Positions 54,440-62,044 of a DNA stretch of 64,000 bases are shown piece by piece. The notes beneath the pieces are model-generated. The model worked only from the letters and a program-made list of their open reading frames with translations, searched no databases and was not told the DNA's origin. The stretch is from NCBI GenBank assembly GCA_937951615.1, contig CALFBH010000041.1, positions 124,001 through 188,000 of the forward strand. The letters run 5' to 3'. The position numbers and the translations under genes are program-made. Origin of the DNA: an uncultured Saprospiraceae bacterium. GTDB lineage: Bacteria; Bacteroidota; Bacteroidia; Chitinophagales; Saprospiraceae. Position 1 is the first letter of the stretch. Every line of letters starts with the position of its first letter.

Positions 54440-55891
54440 TTATTTCAAAAATTCTTTTAGCATTTCTTTATCGTCAAATGGGTGCTTTACCCCCTTGATT
54501 TCCTGGTATTTTTCGTGTCCTTTTCCTGCCAGCAGTATGATGTCGCCATTTTGTGCCAACTGACAAGCGGTTTTTATGGCTTGTTTTCGGTTGGTGATGG
54601 ACAGTGTTTTAGCTGCTGCTCCTTCCGGTATGCCGGCTTCCATTTCTTCTATTATCGTGTCTGCATCTTCTGTTCTTGGATTATCAGAAGTCAGGATAAT
54701 CTGGTCGCTCATTGTGCAGGCTATTTTTGCCATGACCGGGCGTTTCGTTTTATCTCTGTCGCCTCCGCATCCGCAGATCGTGATGATGCGTTCTCCTTTT
54801 TTGCGCAACTGAATAATGGTTTCCAATACCTTTTCCAGTGCATCGGGTGTGTGGGCATAATCCACAATTCCAATGACCCGACTTTTCTGTCCTACGATAT
54901 AATCAAATCGACCTTCTGCCGTTTTTAAGTTGCTCAATGCCCGAAGCACTTCGTTTTTTTCGCTGCCTAGTAATCTTGCTGTTGCATAAATGGACAACAA
55001 ATTATAGGCATTAAATTCGCCGATGAGTCGAGCATAAAATTCTTCGCCATCCAGTTCCATGATCAGTCCCGACAGGTTGTTTTCTATAATATTTGCCCGA
55101 TAATCTGCTAGTCCGCGAAGGCTGTAAGTGGTTTTCTGCGCTTTGGTATTTTGCAACATCACTTCTCCCCGCTTATCGTCTATATTGGTCAGTGCAAATG
55201 CCGCTTTCGGCAATTCGTCAAAAAATCGTTTTTTTACATTAATGTATTCTTTAAAGGTCTTGTGATAATCCAAATGGTCATGAGAAATATTGGTAAACAC
55301 TCCCCCACTAAACTCTAATCCCGCTATTCTTCTCTGGTCTATCGCATGTGAACTGACTTCCATGAATACGTAATCACAACCTTCCTCCACCATTTCTCTA
55401 AGCAAAGCATTTAGTTCTACGGCATCTGGTGTCGTGTATTTTGCAGGGACAATGCGCTCGCCGATTTTATTTTCTACGGTAGATAATAAACCTGTTTTAT
55501 ACCCTAAGTCACTGTATAAGCGATACAATAAAGTCCCCGTTGTTGTCTTTCCATTCGTCCCTGTAATGCCGACTAATTTCGTTTCCCGTGAAGGGTGTTC
55601 ATAAAATGCCGATGCGACCTGTCCCAATGCTTCTGCGCTATCTGCTACTTGTATGTAAGCGACATTTTTGTTTTTTGCCTCTGGCAATGTTTCACATATA
55701 ATGGCTGTCGCACCAAGTTCGATGGCTTTTTCGATGTAGCGATGTCCGTCTGCCTGTGTGCCTTTTACCGCAACAAATAGTGAACCCGCCTCTACTTTTC
55801 GAGAATCAAATACAATATTTTTAATCGGGATACTTTTATCGCCGATGTTTGATATTGAGGTCAGTTTTTTTATAATTTCTGCCAGACTCAA
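54440..55891 (-). CDS. murE: UDP-N-acetylmuramoyl-tripeptide synthetase (diaminopimelate-adding)
   Basis: A 483-aa Mur ligase. ATP loop GITGTNGKTTTGTLLYRL, central HDHLDYH, and LTSDNPRTEDADTI, where DNPR is the motif associated with meso-diaminopimelate specificity. The start is probably TTG at 55889-55891: the frame is closed by a stop at 55895-55897 and no in-frame ATG exists near the N-terminus, while TTG gives the expected MSLAEIIKKL. The ATG at 55896-55898 is in another frame. The 5' neighbour is a core-type repeat element. Confidence 0.95.
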   Translation of the reverse strand: MSLAEIIKKLTSISNIGDKSIPIKNIVFDSRKVEAGSLFVAVKGTQADGHRYIEKAIELGATAIICETLPEAKNKNVAYIQVADSAEALGQVASAFYEHPSRETKLVGITGTNGKTTTGTLLYRLYSDLGYKTGLLSTVENKIGERIVPAKYTTPDAVELNALLREMVEEGCDYVFMEVSSHAIDQRRIAGLEFSGGVFTNISHDHLDYHKTFKEYINVKKRFFDELPKAAFALTNIDDKRGEVMLQNTKAQKTTYSLRGLADYRANIIENNLSGLIMELDGEEFYARLIGEFNAYNLLSIYATARLLGSEKNEVLRALSNLKTAEGRFDYIVGQKSRVIGIVDYAHTPDALEKVLETIIQLRKKGERIITICGCGGDRDKTKRPVMAKIACTMSDQIILTSDNPRTEDADTIIEEMEAGIPEGAAAKTLSITNRKQAIKTACQLAQNGDIILLAGKGHEKYQEIKGVKHPFDDKEMLKEFLK

Positions 55892-55899
55892 TGCTCATT

Positions 55900-56008
55900 G
55901 TGTTGTCGTGTTGTCGTGTTGTTGTGTTGTTGTGTTGTCGTGTTTTGCTTCGCAAAATAAGCTACATAAACACATCAACACATGCGCACATCAATACATC
56001 AACACATC
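55900..56008. repeat. Core-type element upstream of murE
   Basis: The left arm has five octamers (three GTGTTGTC, two GTGTTGTT; 55900-55939). The core 55943-55957 is TTTTGC-TTC-GCAAAA. The right arm contains AAACACATCAACACATGCGC and CATCAACACATC words. It starts 9 bp upstream of the murE TTG start and so occupies its leader. Confidence 0.9.
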
Positions 56009-56021
56009 ATTCAAAAAAAAT

Positions 56022-56125
56022 GTGAATCATCCCCCTTCCTTCGAGTGCATTTTTTGAATGCACGCTAAGGAATGTTGTCACGCGAAAAGGTCCTATTGGA
56101 CTGACAACTTAGGGGATGAGTTCAC
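56022..56125. repeat. Structured 104-bp inverted-repeat element between ftsI and murE
   Basis: Ends GTGAATCATCCCC (56022-56034) and GGGGATGAGTTCAC (56112-56125) pair with one bulge. Inside are a hairpin GTGCATT-TTTTG-AATGCAC, a 7-bp pairing GTTGTCA/TGACAAC (56074-56080, 56102-56108) and an apical GTCC-TATT-GGAC. This nested branched fold could be a MITE remnant or a structured RNA in the dcw message. No coding potential. Confidence 0.65.
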
Positions 56126-56216
56126 GCGGAAAAAATATTTTTTAAAATTCAAATACAAAAAGCGGAAAAGTTCTCTCACTTTGAATTTGAATTTGGTATT
56201 TGTATTTGAGTTTTTT

Positions 56217-58337
56217 TTACAATTTCAAATCCAGAAAAACCGTTTGCCCTCTAGTGGTTGTGCCTGGCTTGATGGACTGAGTTGTTACTCGTCCAATGCC
56301 TTTTGCTTTTACCTGTAGTCCTTCATTGCCGAGTAAATACATGGCATCTCGTAATCCCATTCCGCGTACATCGGGTACTTTTCCTCGATTGACTTGGCGG
56401 CGATTGAGTTCTAGCGAATCACCATAAATCATTCTTGGTGATGCCCAGTCGGCTCTTGTACGGGAGCGAACGGGTAAATCCAAGCGCAGGAGCGATTCTT
56501 CCAGGTCATCTGTGTATCCGCTGTATATGCGGGGCAATTTTGCAGCGACTAGCTGCGGTTTTGCCTCTGCATTGATGGGTGACTGCAAATCTATATGCGT
56601 CACAAAACATCTATCGGCAATTTCCCGGAATACGGGAGCTGCTACTTCGCCTCCATAAATACCATTTTGCTTAGGGTGATTGATGACCACTATGCAAGAG
56701 TATTTTGGATTTTCTGCTGGGAAATAGCCTGCAAATGAAGCCTGATATTTCCGAAATTTAGCGGGCAGATTTTTTCTATAATTGATAATTGCCGTACCTG
56801 TCTTTCCAGCCATACGATAATTGTCTGCTTTTATTTTTTTTGCTGTCCCTCTTTCGACTACGCCTGTCAGCATTCTTTGTGCTTTGCGAATTGTGTTAGA
56901 AGAAGCAATTGTTTTTTTCACCACCTTTGGCTCAAATTTTTCAATTGTTTTGCCGTATTCCTGAATTTCATTGACCAGATAAGGCTTCATATATTTGCCA
57001 TCATTGGCGACGGCATTATAAAATGCCAATATTTGCAAAGGGGTCATTTTCAATTCGTATCCAGTTGCCATCCAGGGCAACGTAATCATACTCCAGTTGT
57101 CTTTGCCGACTTCCTTTATATAAGGATCTCCTTCTCCTTCAATTTCAATGCCTATGGGCTGGTCGAGATTAAATTCTTTCAACCTTTTGATAAATTGTTC
57201 TTCTTTGTCTGACCGAGTGTAGTACCTGTACACCATATTAGCAATCCCGACATTGGAAGAAATTTCAAAAGCGTGCTGTACGGTAGCAGATTTGAGGCGA
57301 TGATAAGAAGCATCCACCATTTCTTCTCCTGCAAATTCCATTTTACCATAATTGATATCAATGGAATCTTCGGGTTCTACATAACCGTCTTCCAGCAAAG
57401 CCATAATCGCTGCCAGTTTGAAGGTAGAGCCTGGTTCGGTGCTTTCACCGATGGCATAATTATACGTTTCCCAGAGTTCGCCATCTTCGGTTTTTCCGAT
57501 ATTAGCGATGGCTTTTATTTTTCCTGTTGCCACTTCCATCACGATAGCTGAACCGTGTTCGGCATTATGTCTCAAGATGGCTTTGTACAGAGCATTTTCT
57601 GTAACGTCCTGAATATTGATGTCCAGTGTGGTGACAATATCTTTCCCGTTTTCTGGTTCGATTTCTGTCAGATCATTGACTGGAATCCAAGTGCCTCCAG
57701 GAAGTCGTTGCATCAATCTTTGTCCCTGCTCGCCTGCCAACTGGTCATTGAATGCGCCTTCTAGTCCTACTGGTTTTACATTTTCACGTACATAACCAAT
57801 CGTCCGATGTGCCAGTATTTGGAATGGTCGGCGGCGTTCGCTTTGTCTTTCTACAATCAGTCCGCCCTTGTAGCGGCCAAATTTGAATAAAGGAAATCCC
57901 TGTATTCTCAATAATTCGGGGTATTCTACTTTATCTTTTATTAAAACATATCTTTTGCCTGCCTTTCGAGCTTCTACCAACATCCTCCTGTAGCCTCCTG
58001 CTGTGTATGGGCTATCTTTCAGTGTAGAAAGGCAATGTGCTAGTGTATCTACATATTGATTGAACAATTCATCGCTCATTGCAGTGGATTTGCAATCCAT
58101 ACTGACTTTGAATGTTGGCAATGAAGTGGCTAAAAAACTTCCATCTTCTGCAAAAATATTTCCGCGATCTGCAATTACGGGACGATAGTCTATATATAGG
58201 CTATCAGCTACCGCACGCCAGTGCTTCCCTTCTACGACTTGTATATAGGCGGTTTTCATAAAGATGCCTATCGCAAAAAGGATCAATAACAAGGCGACGA
58301 GATAGATGCGCCATAATATTTCGTTTTTTATATCCAA
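56217..58337 (-). CDS. ftsI: Penicillin-binding protein FtsI (PBP3-type transpeptidase) with PASTA domain
   Basis: A 706-aa class B PBP. Cytoplasmic tail and one membrane helix (about 10-30), pedestal domain, transpeptidase with GSTFKLAA (SxxK, about residue 304), SSNVG (SxN) and GKTGTA (KTG), and a C-terminal PASTA domain (VPDVRGMGLRDAMYLLGNEGLQV). It crosslinks septal peptidoglycan with FtsW. The start is most likely TTG at 58335-58337: the upstream in-frame stop (58344-58346) excludes an ATG, and the next Met is beyond the membrane anchor. Confidence 0.96.
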   Translation of the reverse strand: MDIKNEILWRIYLVALLLILFAIGIFMKTAYIQVVEGKHWRAVADSLYIDYRPVIADRGNIFAEDGSFLATSLPTFKVSMDCKSTAMSDELFNQYVDTLAHCLSTLKDSPYTAGGYRRMLVEARKAGKRYVLIKDKVEYPELLRIQGFPLFKFGRYKGGLIVERQSERRRPFQILAHRTIGYVRENVKPVGLEGAFNDQLAGEQGQRLMQRLPGGTWIPVNDLTEIEPENGKDIVTTLDINIQDVTENALYKAILRHNAEHGSAIVMEVATGKIKAIANIGKTEDGELWETYNYAIGESTEPGSTFKLAAIMALLEDGYVEPEDSIDINYGKMEFAGEEMVDASYHRLKSATVQHAFEISSNVGIANMVYRYYTRSDKEEQFIKRLKEFNLDQPIGIEIEGEGDPYIKEVGKDNWSMITLPWMATGYELKMTPLQILAFYNAVANDGKYMKPYLVNEIQEYGKTIEKFEPKVVKKTIASSNTIRKAQRMLTGVVERGTAKKIKADNYRMAGKTGTAIINYRKNLPAKFRKYQASFAGYFPAENPKYSCIVVINHPKQNGIYGGEVAAPVFREIADRCFVTHIDLQSPINAEAKPQLVAAKLPRIYSGYTDDLEESLLRLDLPVRSRTRADWASPRMIYGDSLELNRRQVNRGKVPDVRGMGLRDAMYLLGNEGLQVKAKGIGRVTTQSIKPGTTTRGQTVFLDLKL

Positions 58338-58401
58338 TTTTTGTTAAAATTCCAAAATGGGAAATTCCAAAATCCAAAATAAATTCAAACTCAAACTCAA
58401 C

Positions 58402-58470
58402 ACGGGCAGTTGTCTTCGGCTTCGCTCAGACAACTGTTTGACGGCTGGTTGAGCGGAGTCGAAACCAGCC
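58402..58470. repeat. Pair of adjacent hairpins between ftsL and ftsI
   Basis: First stem CAGTTGTCT/AGACAACTG (58407-58415, 58428-58436) with loop TCGGCTTCGCTC; second stem GGCTGGTT/AACCAGCC (58443-58450, 58463-58470) with loop GAGCGGAGTCGA. The loops are related (TTCGGCTTCGCTC versus reverse complement TCGACTCCGCTC), suggesting a duplicated REP-like unit. It may stabilise or process the dcw mRNA. Confidence 0.75.
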
Positions 58471-58478
58471 ATTTACAA

Positions 58479-58775
58479 TCATTTCCGAACCACAATTTTC
58501 TTTGGTTGTTCTTTCGACTCCTTTAAGCCTATATCTTTTGCTCTTTCTGCCACTTCTACTTGTTTGCTGTTGTACATAAGTTCTGATTTCAGCGACATGT
58601 ATCGCCAGCGGGTTTCTTTGAGGTCTTTTTGGAGTATTTGTATTTCTCTTACTTTTTTTTCTGCGTAATGGGCATTTGCTATATATATGGTTCCCAGAAA
58701 ACCGACAAATACAATGAATGGCAGGTTTTTAAGTAACCAATAGGTACTCCATCCGCTGTAATTTCTTTTTGCCAT
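58479..58775 (-). CDS. ftsL: FtsL-like small divisome protein
   Basis: A 98-aa protein with one membrane helix (about 16-33, LPFIVFVGFLGTIYIAN) and a coiled-coil periplasmic part (EKKVREIQILQKDLKETRWRYMSLKSELMYNSKQVEVAERAKDIGL in parts). Sequence similarity to FtsL is always weak; assignment rests on the topology and position between rsmH and ftsI, where ftsL lies in all Bacteroidota dcw clusters. It would recruit FtsI/FtsW with FtsQ. Confidence 0.88.
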   Translation of the reverse strand: MAKRNYSGWSTYWLLKNLPFIVFVGFLGTIYIANAHYAEKKVREIQILQKDLKETRWRYMSLKSELMYNSKQVEVAERAKDIGLKESKEQPKKIVVRK

Positions 58776-58782
58776 CTTTGCT

Positions 58783-58856
58783 GTGTTGTTGTGTTGTCGT
58801 GTTGATGTGTTGATGTGCGTTACTTCAACACATCAACACCTCCGCACTACAACACA
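58783..58856. repeat. AACAC-word inverted element between rsmH and ftsL
   Basis: GTGTTGTTGTGTTGTCGTGT and TTGATGTGTTGATGTG on the left pair with CAACACATCAACACCTCC and CACTACAACAC on the right; centre CGTTACTT. It has no TTTTGC core. It abuts the rsmH stop codon. Confidence 0.8.
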
Positions 58857-59746
58857 TTTTTCTCCGCTATTCTTAGTTTCGCGCTTCTTGCACGGCTGTT
58901 TTCTTTTATTTCTTCTGCGTCTGCGACGACTGCTTTTCTTGTAATTAATTTGAACGGGCGATATATTTTGCCGTAAAAATCTTTTGTGGGTTCTTTATCA
59001 AAACTGCCATGACGCATAAAATTTTTGACTGGTCTGTCTTCTAATGAATGATAGGCCATGACCACTAATCTTCCGCCAGGCTTCAGGACTTCTAGTGATT
59101 GTTCCAGCATTTCTTTCAGCGTCTGCATTTCTTCATTCACTTCTATGCGGAGTGCCTGGAATACTTGAGCCAGATATTTTGCACGATTGCCCCGCGACAA
59201 AGGCTCGGCAACTGCTATCAGGTCATCTGTTGTCTTGAATTCTCGTTGCACTCTTGATCTAACTAATGCTTGTGCCAGTGTTTTAGCATTTCTGACTTCA
59301 CCGTATTGTCCCAATATGTTCTGCAGCTCTTCTGCTGTGTAACTATTGAGGACATCTGCTGCGGTTTGTTGCCCCTGCTGGTTCATTCGCATATCCAAAT
59401 CGGCTGTGAAGCGATAGGAAAACCCACGTTCTGGAATGTCGAGTTGGTGCGAAGACACGCCGAGGTCAGCCAAAATGCCATCTACCTGTTTGATGCCGTG
59501 TAATTTCAAAAAACGTTTTAGATACCTGAAGTTGTGTTGTATCAGTGTGAACCGCTCGTCTTCTGGGATATTTTGTTCGGCGTCTTCATCCTGGTCAAAA
59601 CCAAATACTTGTCCTTTTTCGCCCAGTGCTTCGAGTATCTTTTTTGTGTGCCCGCCTCCTCCAAAGGTGACGTCTACGTATATTCCGTCTTTACGGATAT
59701 TCAAGCCGTCTATGCAGGGTTGTAGTAGGACTGGCTTGTGGTACAT
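58847..59746 (-). CDS. rsmH: 16S rRNA (cytosine(1402)-N(4))-methyltransferase
   Basis: A protein of 299 aa from the ATG 59744-59746 (MYHKPVLLQPCIDGL), the standard RsmH N-terminus. A frame extension to 59794 only translates an upstream word repeat (THINTTTPQHSNTT). SAM site YVDVTFGGGGHTKKIL, then GILADLGVSSHQLD and FQALRIEVNEE. It methylates C1402 of 16S rRNA. Second gene of the dcw cluster, as expected. Confidence 0.96.
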   Translation of the reverse strand: MYHKPVLLQPCIDGLNIRKDGIYVDVTFGGGGHTKKILEALGEKGQVFGFDQDEDAEQNIPEDERFTLIQHNFRYLKRFLKLHGIKQVDGILADLGVSSHQLDIPERGFSYRFTADLDMRMNQQGQQTAADVLNSYTAEELQNILGQYGEVRNAKTLAQALVRSRVQREFKTTDDLIAVAEPLSRGNRAKYLAQVFQALRIEVNEEMQTLKEMLEQSLEVLKPGGRLVVMAYHSLEDRPVKNFMRHGSFDKEPTKDFYGKIYRPFKLITRKAVVADAEEIKENSRARSAKLRIAEKNVL

Positions 59747-59750
59747 TTTT

Positions 59751-59828
59751 GTTGTGTTGGAGTGTTGTGGTGTTGTGGTGTTAATGTGTGTCACTTCAAC
59801 ACATCAACACTTCAACACATCAACACAT
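59751..59828. repeat. AACAC-word inverted element between mraZ and rsmH
   Basis: GTTGTGTTGGAGTGTTGTGG and TGTTGTGGTGTTAATGTGTG on the left; TTCAACACATCAACACTTC and AACACATCAACACATTA on the right; centre TCAC. It starts 5 bp before the rsmH ATG and ends near the mraZ stop codon. Confidence 0.8.
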
Positions 59829-59835
59829 TACTTAA

Positions 59836-60297
59836 TCACTCTCCTTCTGTAGGTGTTGTGTTGCCCATGACTTCTTCTGCTAAACTGGAAAAATCTTCTG
59901 GTTCTTCGCCTAGCATATTGTCATAGACTTCTTTTGCCCATATTTCTATTCTATTGAGGTAGGCAAATACAATGACCTCTTTATCTATTGCTGCGTATTC
60001 CTGCAAACGTTTTGGGATCAACATTCTGTCGGCACTGTCGAGGGAAGCTTCGCTAGAGCCTCTCATAAAGTAGCGGACAAAACGGCGATTTTTCTCTACG
60101 TACATATTGAGTTTATTCAACTCTTCTGTAATTTTTTCCCATTCCGTTTTTGGATATAAGACCAGACATTTCTCAATACCACGATTCACCATAAAATCAG
60201 TTCCGAGTCCTTCCAACTGCTTGAGCAGGTTGGTAGGTAGGCGGAAGCGACCTTTGGCGTCCAGTTTACAATCATATTCTCCAGAGAATTGTGGCAT
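59836..60297 (-). CDS. mraZ: Transcriptional regulator MraZ
   Basis: A 153-aa protein with two SpoVT/AbrB-like half-domains: DCKLDAKGRFRLPTNLL and LDSADRMLIPKRLQEYAAI. MraZ is a DNA-binding ring-shaped repressor of the dcw cluster in other bacteria. It is the first gene of the cluster here and has a likely own operator upstream (60478-60507), so negative autoregulation of cell-wall and division genes is inferred. Start ATG 60295-60297. Confidence 0.96.
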   Translation of the reverse strand: MPQFSGEYDCKLDAKGRFRLPTNLLKQLEGLGTDFMVNRGIEKCLVLYPKTEWEKITEELNKLNMYVEKNRRFVRYFMRGSSEASLDSADRMLIPKRLQEYAAIDKEVIVFAYLNRIEIWAKEVYDNMLGEEPEDFSSLAEEVMGNTTPTEGE

Positions 60298-60462
60298 TTA
60301 CTTATCTTCAAATTCAAATGAAAAATTCAAGCTCAAATTCAAATGTTGAATAGGAAATTGGATTTTTCGTTCATCTCTTTATGTAAATTTCATCTGGTCA
60401 TTAAACTTATCGAAATGACCCTTAAATGATTCCGTTCACACATAGAGACTTTGGTGTAACAT

Positions 60463-60470
60463 CAAAGTTA
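60463..60470 (-). promoter_or_regulatory. -7 promoter box of the dcw cluster
   Basis: TAACTTTG on the minus strand fits TAnnTTTG. It lies 166 bp upstream of mraZ. The position expected for the -33 element falls on the second MraZ box, so a bound regulator would block polymerase. Confidence 0.6.
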
Positions 60471-60477
60471 CAGGATT

Positions 60478-60507
60478 TTCACACATTTTACCACTTTCTA
60501 CCACTTT
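60478..60507 (-). promoter_or_regulatory. Three-copy MraZ-like operator
   Basis: On the minus strand three consecutive 10-bp units: AAAGTGGTAG, AAAGTGGTAA, AATGTGTGAA. The spacing of one helical turn and the AAAGTG(G/T) core resemble the MraZ boxes described in mycoplasmas; E. coli uses TGGG repeats with similar spacing. Location directly before the mraZ promoter supports autoregulation. Confidence 0.7.
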
Positions 60508-60723
60508 TTTATACAAAAAGTTCCATTTTGAAGTGTCTTTTTTAGCCGGCCGGCTAATTTTGATATGTTCTTAGGCAAATCTACATTAATTGTTTTGAAT
60601 TAAAAACATTTTGTTTGAATTATTTTAAAAATGTTTTCTGTATAGCGTGCAGAGAAAATTTGTAAATCTGTTATTTTTCTCGCAAAGACGCTAAGACGCA
60701 AAGTGTTTGACATTATGATATTT

Positions 60724-61938
60724 TCACATCTTTGTGAACAAGCGTTTCACCTGTACGCCATCTGATAACTCAAGTTGTAAAAAATATATTCCCACAGGTA
60801 AATGTCCCAAATTCAAAGTTGTTGCCTTGCTATATGTTTCGATAAGTTGTCCGTTTATTCCTCTTAATTCTATTTGTACAACATCTTGATTTCCTGTATT
60901 TTCAATATGGAGGACATCATGTACAGGATTGGGATAGAGGCTTATTTCAGGATGGTTTTGAGGTTCATTTAATCCGACTGTGCCGCCATTGCTTGTTTTT
61001 AAAATTGTTCCATAAGCACCCACTACCCAGCCATTATTATCGTCTATAAAATAGATGCCGTATAAAGAGACATCAGTGGGCAGTCCTGAATTGAGTTCTA
61101 TCCAATTATTTCCTCCATCGGTCGATTTGTATATTTTTCCATACCAGCCTGAGGCATAATAAGCATTGGGCTGATTGGCTTCAATGTGAATATCTAACAA
61201 TTGCATATCAAAGTAAGGTGTTGGAACACCAACATAAGCCCAGTCATTGGCTCCATTCACGGTTTTTTGAAGGTGTCCATTATACCAGCCCGCCTTAAAC
61301 CCAACATCTTCGCTGATGAAACTTATTCCCTCCATGACGGTCGGGGTTATTTGAGTCTCGGGTGCTTCTATTCGTATCCAGGTATTGCCGCCGTCTGTTG
61401 TTTTCATGGTATGGGTAGAATAACTGCCCCAATATCCACAGGCGTAACCCATATTTTCATCAATGAAACTCAGTAATCCATACCGCTCATCGAGTTGTTC
61501 TTCTACCAGCACCGTCCAGTTTTGTCCGAGGTCTTCTGATTTGATCAATGCTGTCGGAGTGCCGGCAATAATGCAGGTCGTCGAATTGAGTATTTCGACA
61601 TCCATGAATTGAGTATTGGTATGAGGTACGTTTATCCAGGTTTGTCCAGCATCTGTGGTACGGAAAATATGGGAACCTATAGCAATACCGTTTTGTGTAT
61701 CGAAGAATTTCACTTTTGTAAAACTCGCCGTGTCTGTTTCCATGATAAGGGTCCAGTTTAGTCCGCCATCTATGGTTCTGATGACTACGCCGGAGTCACC
61801 CACGGCAATGCCAACGTCGGCATTTATGAAGTAAACATCTTTCAGATTTTTGGTTGTTGGGGAAGGGCAAATCTGAAATTGGGCGGTGATCGGGGTGGTT
61901 GCGAGGAGCAGGGAGAAGAGCAGACTTATTGTTTTCAT
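60724..61938 (-). CDS. Secreted YCF48/BNR-repeat protein with T9SS sorting domain
   Basis: A 404-aa exported protein with a signal peptide ending near PITAQ. About six propeller repeats carry motifs such as DVGIAVGDSGVVIRTIDGGLNWTLI, NTTDGGNTWIRI-like TDGGNTW and STDGGNNWIEL, typical of Ycf48-like/sialidase-type beta-propellers. A type-A T9SS tail follows (ISLYPNPVHDVLHIEN to KRLFTKM). Ycf48-like folds serve in protein assembly in phototrophs, but here a surface adhesin or enzyme-like role is as likely. It precedes the dcw cluster in the same direction. Confidence 0.88.
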   Translation of the reverse strand: MKTISLLFSLLLATTPITAQFQICPSPTTKNLKDVYFINADVGIAVGDSGVVIRTIDGGLNWTLIMETDTASFTKVKFFDTQNGIAIGSHIFRTTDAGQTWINVPHTNTQFMDVEILNSTTCIIAGTPTALIKSEDLGQNWTVLVEEQLDERYGLLSFIDENMGYACGYWGSYSTHTMKTTDGGNTWIRIEAPETQITPTVMEGISFISEDVGFKAGWYNGHLQKTVNGANDWAYVGVPTPYFDMQLLDIHIEANQPNAYYASGWYGKIYKSTDGGNNWIELNSGLPTDVSLYGIYFIDDNNGWVVGAYGTILKTSNGGTVGLNEPQNHPEISLYPNPVHDVLHIENTGNQDVVQIELRGINGQLIETYSKATTLNLGHLPVGIYFLQLELSDGVQVKRLFTKM

Positions 61939-62010
61939 ATAGTCAATTTACTGATTTATTCTTTATATTTCAATATAGTATGACTTTTTTAGTACATTTC
62001 GGTCTTAATA

Positions 62011-62043
62011 AACACAAACTCAAACACCAAATTCAAATTCAAG
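62011..62043. repeat. CTCAAA/TTCAAA word tract before the dynamin-like gene
   Basis: ACAAACTCAAACACCAAATTC and AAATTCAAG words end one base before the ATG at 62045, so they form the leader of that gene. Same word as 13053-13112. Confidence 0.7.
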
Positions 62044-62044
62044 T

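Larger units (their letters stand above)
60298..60723. other. 426-bp regulatory region upstream of the dcw cluster
   Basis: No gene. From the mraZ side it contains a TTCAAA word repeat (60308-60345), an untranslated leader, a -7 box (60463-60470), the MraZ box array (60478-60507), AT-rich sequence with TTTTGAATTAAAAACATTTTGTTTG, and CGCTAAGACGCAAAG words (60677-60700) near the end of the YCF48-like gene, whose terminator is not obvious. Confidence 0.6.

Noticed and set aside
59747-59794. N-terminal extension of RsmH
   Set aside because: The extra residues (THINTTTPQHSNTT) translate the AACAC-word repeat; the family starts at MYHKPVLL.
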